From the NCBI GenBank assembly GCA_964017195.1, contig OZ024887.1:59597311-59661310 (forward strand): a stretch of 64,000 nt of DNA, read 5' to 3'. Below, piece after piece: positions 11,961 to 26,200 of this stretch. Both the position numbers and the translations under genes were made by a program. Origin of the DNA: Siderastrea radians. Taxonomy: Eukaryota; Cnidaria; Anthozoa; Scleractinia; Rhizangiidae. The notes under the pieces are model-generated. The model did no database searches. It was not told where the DNA came from and was given only the letters and a program-made list of their open reading frames with translations. Every line of letters starts with the position of its first letter. Positions within the stretch are counted from its first letter, which is position 1.

Positions 11961-13664
11961 TTCGAGTTTCAAAGTATATAAGAACATGGCAAAATGCCTT
12001 TCCTAGGCCTGGTTGCGAAATCTGCTGGACGAGGCTACCAAGTCTTCCGAATTAATAGGGGAGGGGGGTAGGGGGGGTGGTCAAAGTCGAAAGTCGAAAG
12101 TGAGAAGTGAGAAGTCGAAGCTCGATTTTCGCGCTTCAGAAATCGACATTTGATTTCGACTTTTCAATTTGCGAATTGACTTTTTATTTCGTAAATTCAC
12201 ATTTGATTTTTGATTTTGACTTTTCACTTTGAAGATCGACTTTTGGTTTTGACTTTTTACTTTCGATGGCCACTCTCGGCCACGGTAGTCAATATCTTTC
12301 TGAAAAAATCATCGTAACTTTTCTGCGGGCTTGTCCAGCAAGCCAGGATCTTCTCGAGGGTTTGTCCAGGCCGTTTCTCCAGCAGTTCATTGAATCGTTC
12401 CATAATTTTCCCTTTCTCATGCGGAATCAATTCTAAATAGCTTGCACAGTACATTTGCTGTTGAGCAGTTGCCGATATACTTCCTCAGTGTATCACGGAG
12501 AAATGTAACGTTAAAAAGAGTTCAATCACTGTTCCCGTCAGTGATGTTTTTTGCTAAAGGACTTACCAGATTCACTGAGATAAGACAAAGTTGGTGACAT
12601 TGTTCCACATTTTTTAAACGTTTTTGTTGAAATTTGGTTCAGAATTCAATAAACCTCTAGTACTGATAATAAAAAAGGAATGGCTGAAAAATGCATTTAA
12701 TAAATAAACGCCGGGTCTACGAGGCCGAGTTTTAAATAAACGCCCCCGGCGTTTAATCGAGAAAACACGGTACGTCGAAGTTACCAGTAGGATCACAAAT
12801 TTTCAAGGTATTAGTTTTTAATACTGTAAATGCAAATGTAATTTGCGTGGAGTTTCTTATTTTTCAGCGACAGCGGATAGCCATGGCATTCCACACCGGG
12901 GGTCGTTTTCATTGGTCAACTTCAAGAATTTGGTTAAACCGATCAATAGCTTTTGAAAGTTATTAACGAAAAGTAATTAAGGTGATTAAGGAACTATTAT
13001 TAAGGCGTGGCTAGATCGTTTTGTAAAGTACAAAGAAGCCCGCTCCAAATTCGATATAACAATTCTCATGATTGGTTTAATTGATAGACGTTTAAACCAA
13101 TCACATGAGATCTTAATCATCTCACTTCCGGCAATGGTTGTTAACCAATCAAGGTAACGTATGTCATTTGTTTGTTAGGTTTTCAAGGGTCTAAGTGAAA
13201 GTTTTATAATTCGTGGGAAATAGTTGTTCGAAAAATTTTATTTTTCTGGGCTTTAGCCCTAAAAGCTTTGCGATTTTTAAAGCGGCAATTATCAGTATTG
13301 AGTTGAATTCGTTAATTATTGGCAGAGCAGAGGAGAACGACTGTAACCTCTGCTGTTTCCTTGCAACATGCTATGACGTGTTTAGAGTGGTCGTTCTCAC
13401 ATGCAGAAAACGTCGCAAATTCTTTGTGCTCGTCTTCAAGAAAAATGCACTGAGATTTTGTACCATATTGGTGAATGACCCTATTCGGAATTTCAATCTA
13501 AGTATCGTGTGAATGTCGTAAACTCGAAATCTGTTTCATTTCTTCGGCTAAATAGGAGAGCAAATCTCCATCATCGATAGTCTAGCGGTTATGTTTGTGC
13601 AAAAGCAAATTTAGCGGCCAGGTACGGAAAAGAACGAAGAGGAGGGGTGTGAACTACCGGTAGG

Positions 13665-13780
13665 CCCGCGCCAAACGTCCAACTTTACATGTGCCGAACC
13701 TAATGCCAGTGAACAAAAGCTATTGTATTTGCTAATTTGCATGAGGTTCGGCAAATGTAAAGTTCGACGTTTGAACTGGC
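13665..13780. repeat. Foldback (hairpin) element
   Basis: Two inverted arms of about 38 bases, one containing ACTTTACATGTGCCGAACC and the other GGTTCGGCAAATGTAAAGT, are separated by a loop of about 40 bases. This is the layout of a short foldback MITE. No clear target duplication was found. Confidence 0.55.
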
Positions 13781-13827
13781 TCCAATATTCTAAACAAGAA
13801 TACGCTCGCGTCCTGACACGTTTACAG

Positions 13828-13862
13828 AAAAAAAAAAAAATAATAATAATAATAATAATAAA
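13828..13862. repeat. A-run and TAA microsatellite
   Basis: A run of about thirteen A residues is followed by seven TAA units. Simple sequence. Confidence 0.85.
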
Positions 13863-16170
13863 CAGAATACATCTGTGCCATTACTACCTTTATTTCTAAC
13901 ATTATCAAACTGTCCTTCAAGTTACAAATTGATTTTTGGTAGAAAAATGTTTCTTGTCTTCTCTCAGCCACACCAGCTTTCGCAACTTTAAACTTACTGA
14001 CAGCTGTTACCCACGAGTTTGACAACAGATACAGATTCAGTCAACTTTAGTTAGCATCTTCGCGGTGCAAAATACTTGTCCAGTTAAAACGTCAATCTCT
14101 ATCAAATTTTTAGCATCTAATCAATCCACAAAAATATAGGAAGCAAGCTACGCGGGAGCGGATCCTTCCAGGCGGAAGCGTTGATGGGTTTGTAAGCCCT
14201 ATTCCTCCCCTCCCCCCCCCCCCCCCCCCACCTCACCCTTCACAGAGAAACTCACGCTACCCTACTTTACAATCAAGATCCTTTTCACAGGTTTCTGGTG
14301 GCGCATGCTCTTAAGGTCTCTTAGAGTCTTTTTACTTACAGCCTCCCTTTCAAACGATTGGGATCCGCCCCGAAGCCAGAAGCCTCGTTTTCGGGATTTG
14401 TTTACCTATGAGTAACTTTCTACAAAAAGCAGTAATTGTTATAAAAGAAGGACGTTTGAAACGCGACCTGGTAAAAAGGGTAACTAAAAATTTTCATAAT
14501 TCTTTAACGACCACTTGGCATTACTTACTATTAAATAATTTTACGCAACATAATTAATTAATTTAAAAGTGGTCTTGAATGACCAAACAAATAAAATACT
14601 ACAAATATCATAGTTAAAAATTGCCCATGACTGAAAAGGAATTAAGGGCCAATTTGTCACTGACCCACGTCACTCGTAATTTAAATATAACTTGCAAGAA
14701 ATTAAATCCTTTAGAGCAGTTTCTCAATGACTTTGAAAAGTAATTAAAGAAGAATCGCGATAAATTTAAAACGTAAGACTCAAACATCTTGCTAACTCGA
14801 ACAAATAGCAGTTTTCCCTGTCCGAATCCACTGCAGAAAAATAACACAAGTTAACTCGAAAGTTTTGTTAACTTTACCTGAATGTGTTTTCTCCGTCGGT
14901 TTAGAGATATCGGGACTCTACTATAGCTGGCTCTATGATTGGTTTAAATACCATACAGGCAACGGCCAATCGGATGCAATAGTAATTTGCCCAGCGTGAA
15001 TTTTTTGCGCTTGCCAACCGCCACCTGTGTTTGCTTTAAATTTTCATTAAGTCGGTACAACACTATTTGCTGCCATATTACTGAATGCATAACTTTGTGA
15101 TAACTTTGATATTGCGACGGTCACTGAGAAGCTTCTCTAAAGTAAGTTCGCACTGATAGCTGATTTAAACCCATAATTAGCGAAAATTTCCGAGTTACCT
15201 TATAAGCAAAGCAAGGCGTTCTAATATAACAACAACCCTCAGTGAAATAAAATTCTCCCATGACGAAATGTAAAACCTACCAAAAACTAAAGTTATTAAC
15301 AAGCTAAAATAAATGTGTCTGAGTTACTATATAAAGCCTCACCTCCGTCCATCCCATTAGGAACACCTCACTAATACAGCCAGTCAATTTTCTTTTCCGG
15401 AAAACCCGGTGAACCGATACCTCGTCAATGGTTTAGCATGTGCGGGAAGCTCATATCAAACTAAAATAAATGCGTTTATTTTTCCTTCGGAGCCATCACT
15501 GATTGCAGAGAAGGGGGTCTACAATAGCCTCGTGGCTCTTGATTTGGGAACTTGTGATGCCCAAACAACGGCTGTGAATGGCACGCGCTTGCAAAGCTCA
15601 TTCAACTTGCTTTACAAAAACACACTGATGTCTAAAATACTGGAGTTAAAACAAAATTGTCATTGCTAAAATGAAAAGAAACCGTAACAGCTAGGCCGAA
15701 GACATTCAACAGAAACGCTTAACTATACAGACAGTGTGTTTACGTCGGTTCATAAGTAGTACAATGATGAAAAATATTACTACACTTCAAAGATATAGGC
15801 TATTATCATAGTAGAAAATGTCTTTCTCACCTTTAATACTATAACATTTCTCCCAAGGAGATGACAGAAACCGACAGAAAATCACTCGTCAGCACAGCTA
15901 ACTTATTAAAATCTTTAAATTGAGAGAACTCTTTGCGTCACAAGGTACATGTATATGTATTAATTAGCATGGCCTCTGAACAAATATAATAAACCGATTG
16001 GTTAAAACTACTGGCACACATAAACAAACGATTTTCAACGTTTACAGTTTCTGTCATCCTCTTCGTTCATATTGATGGGTAGGGACTGGGTTTTACAAAT
16101 AATGTAAGCTAAAAAAAGACTTTAAGTGATTGGAGAGCGGAAAGAGATCAGAGATTTAAATTTGCTACTT

Positions 16171-19100
16171 TTACTGCCCACTACTCAGCCTCTTAGAAAA
16201 CTTCTCCCTGAAACTTCGTCGCTTCTTCACCTTGTTACCAGACTTCCTCCGTACAAGACCGACCGGCTCTCGTACCAGCTCCACGACCACAGGCCCACCA
16301 CTATCCTGATCATCAAGGAGAAGATGGATGTCCTGTGGTGCAAACTGCTTCTCCTGTGCGCGCACAGCAGTCACAACTTCTTCTGAGACCTCTGGTGGCG
16401 CCGACTGATTGACTGAAACAACTTTCGTGGTGATAAACACCTGTTTAAAATAAAAGTGTAAAATAAAAGGTTAGTTTAAAGGAGCTACGTCACGGATAAC
16501 GCATCTTGAAAAAATTGGCAAGTTTTTTTGCAAGTTTGTCATTTGTAATCAATCCATCTTCATCTTTTTCAGTCGTAACCATCCTTGTTTAGTTTTGGTT
16601 TTGATTATTGCTTCTTTGGGGTTTTTCTACCTTCAGAAACTATTATTTTGAGGTTTCCTTCCATGCCAAAGTAATTTTGTTAGGTCAGAAAAATGAGTGA
16701 AAATACCGTGACATAGCTCCTTTAATTTCACTGCACAAGAAAGAAGGGCAGAACAGAATACCACTGAAGTGGCGCATAGAAGCAGTACCGGTATGATGAC
16801 ATCAAGTGAACATACAGGGTGTAACATCAAGTGCCCAACAGAAGCAGTACTCACGACGCTACATGTACGTCACGGGGATTTGTACGTATTTGGTTCAAAG
16901 CTGAGTATCTTTAAAGTCAAGAAATGCTCTAAGACACAACATCAAGTGGTCACACTTTTGCGCGTTGTGCTGTAAGTGTTTCCCTCTAAATACCTCATTA
17001 CCTCATCGTCTTTATCCTCTTTCTCTGGTTTTCTATCCTTTACCAGTACAGGCTCAGTATTGTCCAGTTCCCTCTCTCGCTTGTACTCTGTGGCCTTGAC
17101 TGGTGAATTAAGCCACTTGAGTCGACTCCTGGTGAGAAAATTTTAAAACAATACAAATACCCTTGCATCAATTTCCTATTAAAATTTTATCAAATAGATT
17201 CCATTTGTCCCTGTGTGTCGTGGTACCGTGATAACGCAAAGATGATGTCCAAACGTGGTGAGAACAAAGAAGTACACGTCCGAGTAGCGTGAATGATGTT
17301 CTTACAACCTTTCGACGTCCTCTGTGCGTTATCAGAGCACATACACACGGCCAAACGGAATCTATTTTGTTTTGCACATTGTTTTGATATCGGTTACCCT
17401 GCACAAATATAGAAATGCTTTCGAAAATCTTCGGAGTGATGATTTGAGCGCGCAGAACTTTGCGGCTCATTATGTCATTGGCTCGTCTGTACTTGAGTCA
17501 CAAACTCCCTTGGACCAATCAAAACGCGTGTTTCATTCTGTCCATTGTAGAATCCTCAATAAAATACAGTAACTGTTAGTTAAATACTGTGATGGAAATC
17601 CTCACTAAAAGAGAGGGAGGGAGGATGAGGAAACGATCATCTATGATTAGGTGTTATTTTAAAACTGCACTGGGCAAACCCTCTGGTAAAGCGAACAAAA
17701 GTGTCGAGCAACCTGCATAATAGCCTCCCACGCAGTCGTTTTTAGGGGAGTAGTAATACCCTCCTCCCCACAACGACTCTTACGACTCCCCTAAAGACGA
17801 CTGCGTAGGAGGCTACCGGCATTTGAAACGTACTGCCAAAATTGGGCTTGTTTGCATGTTAAGGGAGGCTTACACGTACATTTGAATTTTCATGAAATCG
17901 TATGGGATTTTAAGGAAGATATACTGTAAGAAGAGATACTTTTTAGACACTATCAAACAAACCACATCCACACTAGAGCTCTTCAGGTTGTTCGCGGTTT
18001 TCTAGTACCCAATAACACCTGAACTGAGACAGAAAATGGGGAGACCTCCACAACAAATGTTCGATGTGCTACCACTACACCATCGTGTATCTCCCTGAAC
18101 AGAATGTTTTGCATTGCTGGAGTAAAAACACTGTCACTTTCTAAGATCAGTGGGAATCCATTAGAGACTCAAAGGCACATTTCTGACACATTACCAGAAG
18201 CCCCCTGACATTCTCATACCTGTACGTATTTCCCCGCCCCAGGGATGCAGACCGGCGCACAGGATGCCCATCTGCATTACGGTAGATTGTGAGCTCTGTG
18301 CGAGCAGTGGAAGTCTTGGCTGGTACAGTCTCGCGTGACTTGGCTTCCTTCTCTTCTGATTTAAAGATCTCAGGGTTGCGGTAGTTGTAACCAGTCTTGC
18401 AGCCCTAAATACAGGGTACAAAACATTAAAATTAATTTCGAAAAAAACACGTTCAAATTGACAACTGTAGTGTACATGAACAACGTTTAAGGGGTAAAAT
18501 CTCAGGGTACTAGTCTGAGTCAGTTTTTATTAGCAATACCATAATAATCAGTTGGTCAAGTATGGTGAAATCATGTTTTCTCTCTTTTGGAGCTGAAATT
18601 GCACATGGTATTTTTGATATAAAATTTCTTGGTTTGAACCATTAGCATAGTGAAGAACTTAAGTCCAACTGCACTTTCTCAAGATTTGTCTTTTACACGT
18701 ATCTTCTTTAAACTTATCCTCAACATTTATTAGCCTCTAAATTCGGGGAATCGGATAGTGCAGATTATCTGCTGGTGTTGAAAGTACAGCTGTACACGTA
18801 CTTGTGAGTCTATGAACCATCAGTCTTCAGACTGAAAAATATAGACCACTTCCAAAATGCCTCTTCTCAATGTTGTTCACAGAACGAGTATCAAGCCACT
18901 ATTATTCCAAACCCTACTAACAATAGTTTGCATGCAGACGTCTCCTATCTCTTTTGCTTCACGCAGAAGGAAAAGGTCCCTTTTCCACGTGAAGCAAAGG
19001 AAATAGGAGACGAGACGCCTGTGCGCAGGCTAGACTAAAAAAAAGCACTTTTCAAGAGTTTTACCGTGGCATCCAGCTGTCGCATCCAGGCTTCAAAGTG

Positions 19101-22100
19101 TAACTCAGCCAATTTCTGCTGGTTCTCATTTGCATCCAGGTCGCCATGAAGAGCATTAATCATCTGCTCCTTGGCCTCATCATCAATCTTCACCAAATCA
19201 TCAATTCCAGCATTCATTGAGGAGAGCTTTGAAAAGATTGACCACAGCAGGTCAAACAAGTACATTGTACGCGGAAATGAAATACTTAGTGCCTTTGTTT
19301 GAGAGTGCAAGAGACTTTGGTTTAGCTACATTAAGATATTGCACAAGTTCTGTTTTTGCAAGTTCACGATACTGAGATAAAAACAGTGACATGTACATGG
19401 CCTACATTGTTACATAAAAAGAACAAACTGAAGTACCCAGAGTGTGAGTCTTTTTGTGGATTTCAACAGGGAATTGTACATCTTGAATAAAAAACATTTA
19501 TTATCAAGAATGAAAACTGTGGGTGGAGTGAATGACTGAATGACTCACTGACTGACTGGATGACAAGAATTCTACGTGTGCTTTCTCAAAACTTTTGTTA
19601 GTTACATTGTGCGTATTACACTAACAGGGGAACATATTAAGCACTTCAGACTATAGCTAAAGTGTATTTGCTACACAAACTAGCACATAAACACTCCTAC
19701 AGAAGTGTATTTGTTGGTGAAAATTATGCATTAGCATAAGTTCATAATACCTGAATTCCACAAGCAGTGACAAGCAGATGAGCAAGATATGTAGTTTCTT
19801 CTACTGTCTCTCCTACACAAAGGGCACCAAAGTTCCTTAAAATCAAAACCTGAAATGGAGACAAAAGAAAGCGGTTTTCATTAATTTTACTGCTGAAAGC
19901 AATTAACATTTTCATGTCTTTGTTGCATGCATTTTCCCATGTTTTTTTTTCCAGTTCCATACATCATCATGGGCCGTACAGCATGGCCACTTGACAACAA
20001 ATGCTACATGTTTTGTTTTGTTCATGAGCACTTGAAGTTTCAGTTAAGGTTTCACCTGCATTAGGCAACCTTTTGCACCTGCAACCTTCCACCAGAAACA
20101 AGTTAGTTTTACGGAAAAGTTACATTATTTAATATCTTTGAACACCAAAAGGATACAATCAATTTAAAAATGGTTAAGCGCAGATTCACTCAAACTTCGT
20201 AACAAACAATTTTAGTACTTTGAGCATCAAACATCATGTAATGACCTGTTAGAGTTCAAATGTTTGATGACAAAACGTGTAACATTTGATTCCAAATCCA
20301 GGGTTCAAAATAGCAGCTGGCTGGGGGCAAAAAAAGTTTGTGCAATAAAAACCAAACCAGTAAACCACATGTACATTAATTGCCTGATGAGTATAGGTTG
20401 TATCATATCATATGGAGTGGATGTTCCCTAATCATTTGCAAGCACACACTAAATACCATGTGTGGTATTGCAGAGAAGTTGCACAAAACAGATGAATAGA
20501 ATCAACATCTTGACAGTTGCGACCTCATGCATTGGCGATCAGAGATCAGATACATGCAACAAAACATATGGAGAGCGGGGCTTGAATAGGGTAGGATTTT
20601 CATGTTACCCCCTCCCCCCAAAAAAAGAAACTAAAACCACAAACTTCAAACCACTGCTCCCACCCCCCCTCCCCCCAAAAAACCTTCATACCTCCCTAGG
20701 TACACTAGTAGGTACCACTTTTAAACCTGGGAGTCCTGACCTTGGGTTAAAGAACCTGTAGGATTTTATAGAATCTTAAAAAGGATGACAAGAGATCTGG
20801 TATTAACTAATATCCTATACGGTCCCGTTAGCATTGTACCCCAGGGGGGGGGGGTGCTCCCTATAATGGCCTATACGGGGATGCTCCGCCTGAAAGGGGT
20901 ACCTTTCGGTATTTAAAAGGGCCTTTAATTAAAATATTTCAAGAAGATGCACCTTATGACTGTATCATTTTAACGCTACATGAAAACGACAAGAAGACTT
21001 CCTTCCAAGGGTTTAGAAAAGGGATGCAGTGTTCTTAAGTAGGTATGTGAAAGGGGTACCATTTTTCAATGGAAGGTATACGAAAGGGTACCTTTTCTGT
21101 CAAAAATGGTATATAGAAGGGTAAGGGGTTGGACCTCCGGGCGGAGCCTCCCCGTAAAAAACTTTGTTGAGTGCCCCCCCCCCCCCCCGGCATTGTACTG
21201 AATGTGTTGTTTGAGATAACTGTCAGGCTACATGTTTTTCTAACAGAAACTTGAAAGCCATACCCTGCTTGAAGAACCAAAGCTGTTAATCAGGGACTCC
21301 TTGGATTCTTCGTCTAACTTGATGCCAGGGAAATCATGATATGACACTTCTCCAACCTGAGACAATAATTTAACACCATCAATTAAAAAAAGCCCTGTTA
21401 AGGTAAATTCTGACAAGCCAAACAGCATTGAAACAATAGCATGAATTTATTATTAAGAGAAATGATGACAAATGACAAGGCTGGTGTTGTGAAAAATGGC
21501 AACAGTGATGGAAAGTACCATAAATAAGATCACTGGAACAATTTCTGATAGTGACGTGCTAACTGCCAAAATCTATGACATAACAAGTTTTGACATATGG
21601 ACAGTAAACAAGCATACATCTTGAGGGGGCCTCACTAAAGCAAACAGAAGACAACTACTGACGACAACTACTGACAAACATTAAGGACAAAGAGGAACCG
21701 AGCGACAGACAGGGAGCACTTTATAAAATCAAAATTAATGCCAGGCCACTTATATTGGTTAGACCAGTAGAAATTTGAACATCCCACTGACTGAACACAA
21801 ACAAGCAACTAGAAAATTAATGGTGATATCAACAATCACACTGCTGAGCAGTACCATTTAAAAACAAACACTAGAATCGACTGGGACTCTGCTAAATGCG
21901 TTACCTACAGTATGAACTAATATCAGTGAAGCACTGTGGAAAGCTGGTTTACTAACTTAGAACAAACACCACTGAACCATTGCCAACAACCACCTGCACC
22001 TAACAAATGACTTGTTGACGACAAAAACAAGACAGACAAAACATAGACAAGCCAACTAATTTTACTAACAATAGAGCAATGGACATTTGACTACCAAAGA

Positions 22101-23250
22101 CGGATCGAAATGCACCAATCATGTTTTTCAGGCTTTGCAGCCAATAACATCACGGCTCAACTGACAGACAACCAATAACATCGCAAGTTCATCGACTTCC
22201 ACTCAGGTTGTTGAAACATTAGTCAGCATCACCACAAACAGTCCTTCTCAGGACTATGCTCACCCAGATGATCATAGTTAATTTACTGACTTATGATATG
22301 ACTCTTTGGCTCAACCCATTGACAGTATAAAGCAAACACATTTTATGCATTGGTGAGTCACTGAACAGCAGGGCTCGAAATTTTCAGTCGCAAATCTGCA
22401 ATCTGCGACTGGTTCAAGGACATTTGCTCCTAAAAAAAAATTACTTAGGAGCAAATTAATTTTGCTCCTTCAACTTTTGGCCCATTTTCATAATACAGTG
22501 TAAATACATTTTCTGCTCCTTGTTAGACCAAATTTACTCCTAAAATTTTGGACCTAGGAGCAGAATTGCTCCTGGGAAAAAAAATTTAATTTCAAGGCCT
22601 GTTAAAAACGCCTTGACATTAACTTTACAGTGCTGTACTTACTGCAACTCCTTCTTGAGAGATAGGCACGAGTCCTTGTTTTATTGCAGAAACCTGAAGC
22701 AAAGCGAATTACAAGAAAAATTCACAAACTGGAATTCTCCACATCTAATATTTAGGGGCTGGAGCATGGACCAGCACGCTTCTTACCAATGTGCCCAGGT
22801 TCAATTACCAGGTTATTAGAATCCAATTCAAACTTAAACTATTAATTATTTTGTACTTCTGAATCATCAGTTTTTTAAAAAAAGATATCAAAATCAAACA
22901 TGACTGAATACATGTAAGTTGTCTACTCATGATATGCTGATTTCTGTGATTTTTTTCTCAGTTGTCTCTGAGAAAACATTTTAAAACCTCTTGCACATGA
23001 AACATCCATGAAAACAATATTGAAAACAAATACACTGTACACGTAAAAAAAAATTTAACTTGTGGTGAGTGAATTTTAGCTTGCTGTTGTCTCAGTTGTC
23101 CTCAGATAATACCTTTTCTGGAAAAAAATTGAATTAGATTACTCAGTTCTATTTACAGACATAAACATATTAGATATCATGGAATCGATGGAGGGCATGA
23201 TAGGCAATAGCAAGTTAAAATTCATACATCACTGAAACAAGATAATCTTG

Positions 23251-23291
<41 letters not shown>

Positions 23292-26200
23292 CCATCATCT
23301 TGTCATCAAAAGAGTAGTGATATGTGATAAACATTATTTTCTTAACCAAGGAAAGAAACCAATAGTGCATAAAATGAGCAGGGTTCAGTTGTTTGAAAGA
23401 CAATAACAGTAAGCTGATCTATGATTAAACTTAAACCAAACATCTTTGATTGCTGGTTAGTACATGTAATTTACTTCAAAATTATCTTCTCTTCTTATTT
23501 TTCACACTAAGAAACTACCGTATTTATTCGCCTATAAGCCGAGCGATTTTTACACACAGTCACGCCAAGTTTAGGTAAAATTTAGGCCAGAGAAGGGGGT
23601 TCGGCTTATAGCCGAGAGTTTTTACTAAACAAAACTTTCTCCAACATTAGGAAATTGGCAGTTATTCACGTATAAGCCGAGCGAATGTATAAATTATACT
23701 GAAGTTTGGTTATTGACTTTTGTAATAGTGGTGGCGATGAAGGTAGCTCGAACCGCATTGGGTCTCATCCATGTTGAAGATTTTCGCGAGTGGATACTCC
23801 ACTCGCTGTCTGGCTGCTATCAAAAAGCGGTGAAACTGCAGGATCATATTTTCCAAGTCATGGGGCAAGCGTTGAGCCAGAGTTGTCTTCGTTCGGACGC
23901 TTATGGAATGGCGCCACTTCCAGTTTTGATACCATCCGAGGGAGGCCCTGAATTCTGGATCATTTGCTAGTTCCTTCACTCTCAGACGTAACGAGGTACG
24001 ACGTGCCTTCGGCATTGTGAACGCAAACTATCTTTGACATTTGGAGCGGTGTATCAGTACTATGGTAACTGTTGATAGTTCTGTTCTTGTTATGGAGTTT
24101 TATACTTTGATTAGGATCAATTAATATTCCTCAACACACTGATTCATTCAAACGGCAACTTTGGAAAGGTTTCCTAAGAGGTTAGCATTTCGATCATGTT
24201 TATTACTCACTTCAACTTGAATTTGTAAGTTTCTTAGGAAATTTGCGCAATATTTTTTGTGTTTTATTCCAGTAGATTGCTCAATTTTTGGTTCTCGGCT
24301 TATAGCCGAGAGTTTCCTGAATTTTTTTTGTCAACATTGGGTCAGTAGTCTAAGTTACAAGTTTAGGGTCTCGGCTTATAGCCGGGATCGGCTTACAGGC
24401 GAATAAATACGGTAGTCAAAGTCAATAGAAAATAAAGCACCAACTACGATAATTCGCACAAATGCACATTGTAAGCTGTAAAAGTGAAATTAAAATTGCA
24501 GGTAATCCTGAGTTAGCTTCCATTGCAATCAAGCCTTGAACAACTGAGCCTTGATTTTGATGCTAATTCTGATCAAAGGATGTATGGGATCAACAGCAAC
24601 TCAAACTAACTACATTAACCAGTGCTATAGGTACTGCAAGTAATGATACTCACAACATTCACAGAGTCCGCTGACACAAACATGACACACTTTGCATCTT
24701 TTCTGGCTGAATGAATGGTCTCATGGAGGTCAAATACTGTCTTGGACAAACCCAAATTTGTGTTCCCCTGTTCAATAATATTGCCCTTGTCATCAACTTT
24801 CAAAATCGAAGATGCCGACACCTCACTGAACAGCAGGCCAGTAGGAGCAACAAAGTATCGCTTCTCTTCATTGTCATCCCCAGTTGTGCAAACCTGGAGA
24901 GAAGTTTATTTTGTCAGAATTTGAACAGTAACTCCAGTAGAACCCAATGCTTTATGGTCACCCACTTTTCTCAGAATAAAGACACCCTCTTATTACCAGA
25001 TAGCCTTTTGTCCTGACAAATGCTCGCAAATTTTCTCTTACATTTAAGCCCTCTTAATGTGGACACCAGCTGATACAGATGACGCATGCCTTTCTCTGAT
25101 CCAAGTGACAAGCTCCCACACAAACTTAACCTTACTTTAGGGACACTGGATATCTATATGCACACCTAATAAGACTATATTTTTCAATTTTGACCAACCT
25201 CAACTGAAAACACCTGTTCAAAGCAAAGTCAATACAGGCTCTTTTAAATTAATAAATAAAAGTTGTGCTACACACGTTTGCAACTAGAGTGCATTAATTT
25301 TAGTTCGAGACATTTGTGTGACAAAAGAATTGACCAAGCTCAGGGCATCTTAAATTTGAACGGGTTACATGTGCTTTACATGTAAATTACCTCACAAGAG
25401 AACTTGAGTTAGGCTCAAATTACAAAGATGTGCCTGTGATGGCTATTCTGACAGCCAGCTTAATATGCACCCTTACAGTACAATGTTAAATTTTGGCGTG
25501 CTCCCATTGGACAACATTGATCACGTGCTGCGACAGTGTCTCTCCTCAGAGGGCACCTATCAGTGAATAGTGCCTGTTTTTGGCAATGTTCGCTCAAAAT
25601 TTAGCATCGTACAATAAAAATAATGGAGTTCTTCTGTCTCAGGCTTTTCGAAATTTGACGTTTAAACTTCATATAAGAGACCGTTCATTATTTATCGAAG
25701 TTGGGGGGGGGGATGGGTGAGAAAATGGGGGGATTTACATGTAAAATTTCAACCACTGCAAAAAGGGGGTCCTGGAGTAATTTCTGTTATGGATGGGGGG
25801 GGGGAGGGGGCTTGAAATTTTAAGGAGACAATGTATTTGATAAAATTTAAAGCGAAATGGAACTACAGTGTGCCACTTAACAAATCAACTCTATTTTTTC
25901 ATGGTCTACACTCTTATGGACCCTAAAAATGACATCATGAAAGTGTTGAAAAATCAAGTGGATTGGTAGCCATCACCAACTTTTCAAGAAACTATTTAAT
26001 ACTGTTAAAAGCAAGTTTGTGAAAAAGGCATTTGAACACCTTTTTGACATTAAGCTACGAGAAACTATCCCAGCAAATCAAAGTTAAAGAGAAAGTTAAA
26101 TCAACAAGATTAAAAAGAAATGAAAAACACTATGACAACTCTGGGGCACTAACAATAAATGGACGCTTAAACAGACTGACTGTAAGTGTTATTTAGAGAA

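Larger units (their letters stand above)
9542..12770. mobile_element. 3.2-kb TA-target element with nested palindromes
   Basis: The ends are near-perfect inverted repeats: CCGTATTTTCTCGATTAAAC on the left and GTTTAATCGAGAAAACACGG on the right, one mismatch, flanked by TA at both sides (9540-9541, 12771-12772). Inside are further inverted pairs: an AAGTCG-rich block ending in a C-tract at 9890-10070 against its reverse complement at 12062-12290, and an ORF start at 10895-11110 against 11735-11960. The terminal motif CCGTATTT is shared with the pogo-like element at 23518-24412, which suggests the same Tc1/mariner-pogo superfamily. No transposase was found, so it is probably non-autonomous. Confidence 0.65.
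12773..16170. other. Intergenic stretch between the 3.2-kb element and adducin
   Basis: No gene is supported. It contains a 48-bp hairpin at about 13065-13112 (GATTGGTTTAA arms), a foldback at 13665-13780, an A-run plus TAA microsatellite at 13828-13862 and a C-tract at about 14211-14229. A TATATAAAG box near 15330 is followed by a short plus ORF (15409-15669) with no recognisable domain. The right end (from about 16170 leftward) should contain the adducin 3' UTR. Confidence 0.45.

Noticed and set aside
15328..15669. TATATAAAG box followed by a short plus ORF
   Set aside because: The ORF (15409-15669) lacks a recognisable domain or a convincing gene structure; a lone TATA box is weak evidence.
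18030..18115. A-box-like ATGGTGTAGTGGTAGCAC on the minus strand
   Set aside because: No B-box and no cloverleaf; may be an old SINE remnant but unsupported.
23215..23403. ORF with a run of Met
   Set aside because: It is the CAT microsatellite read on the minus strand.
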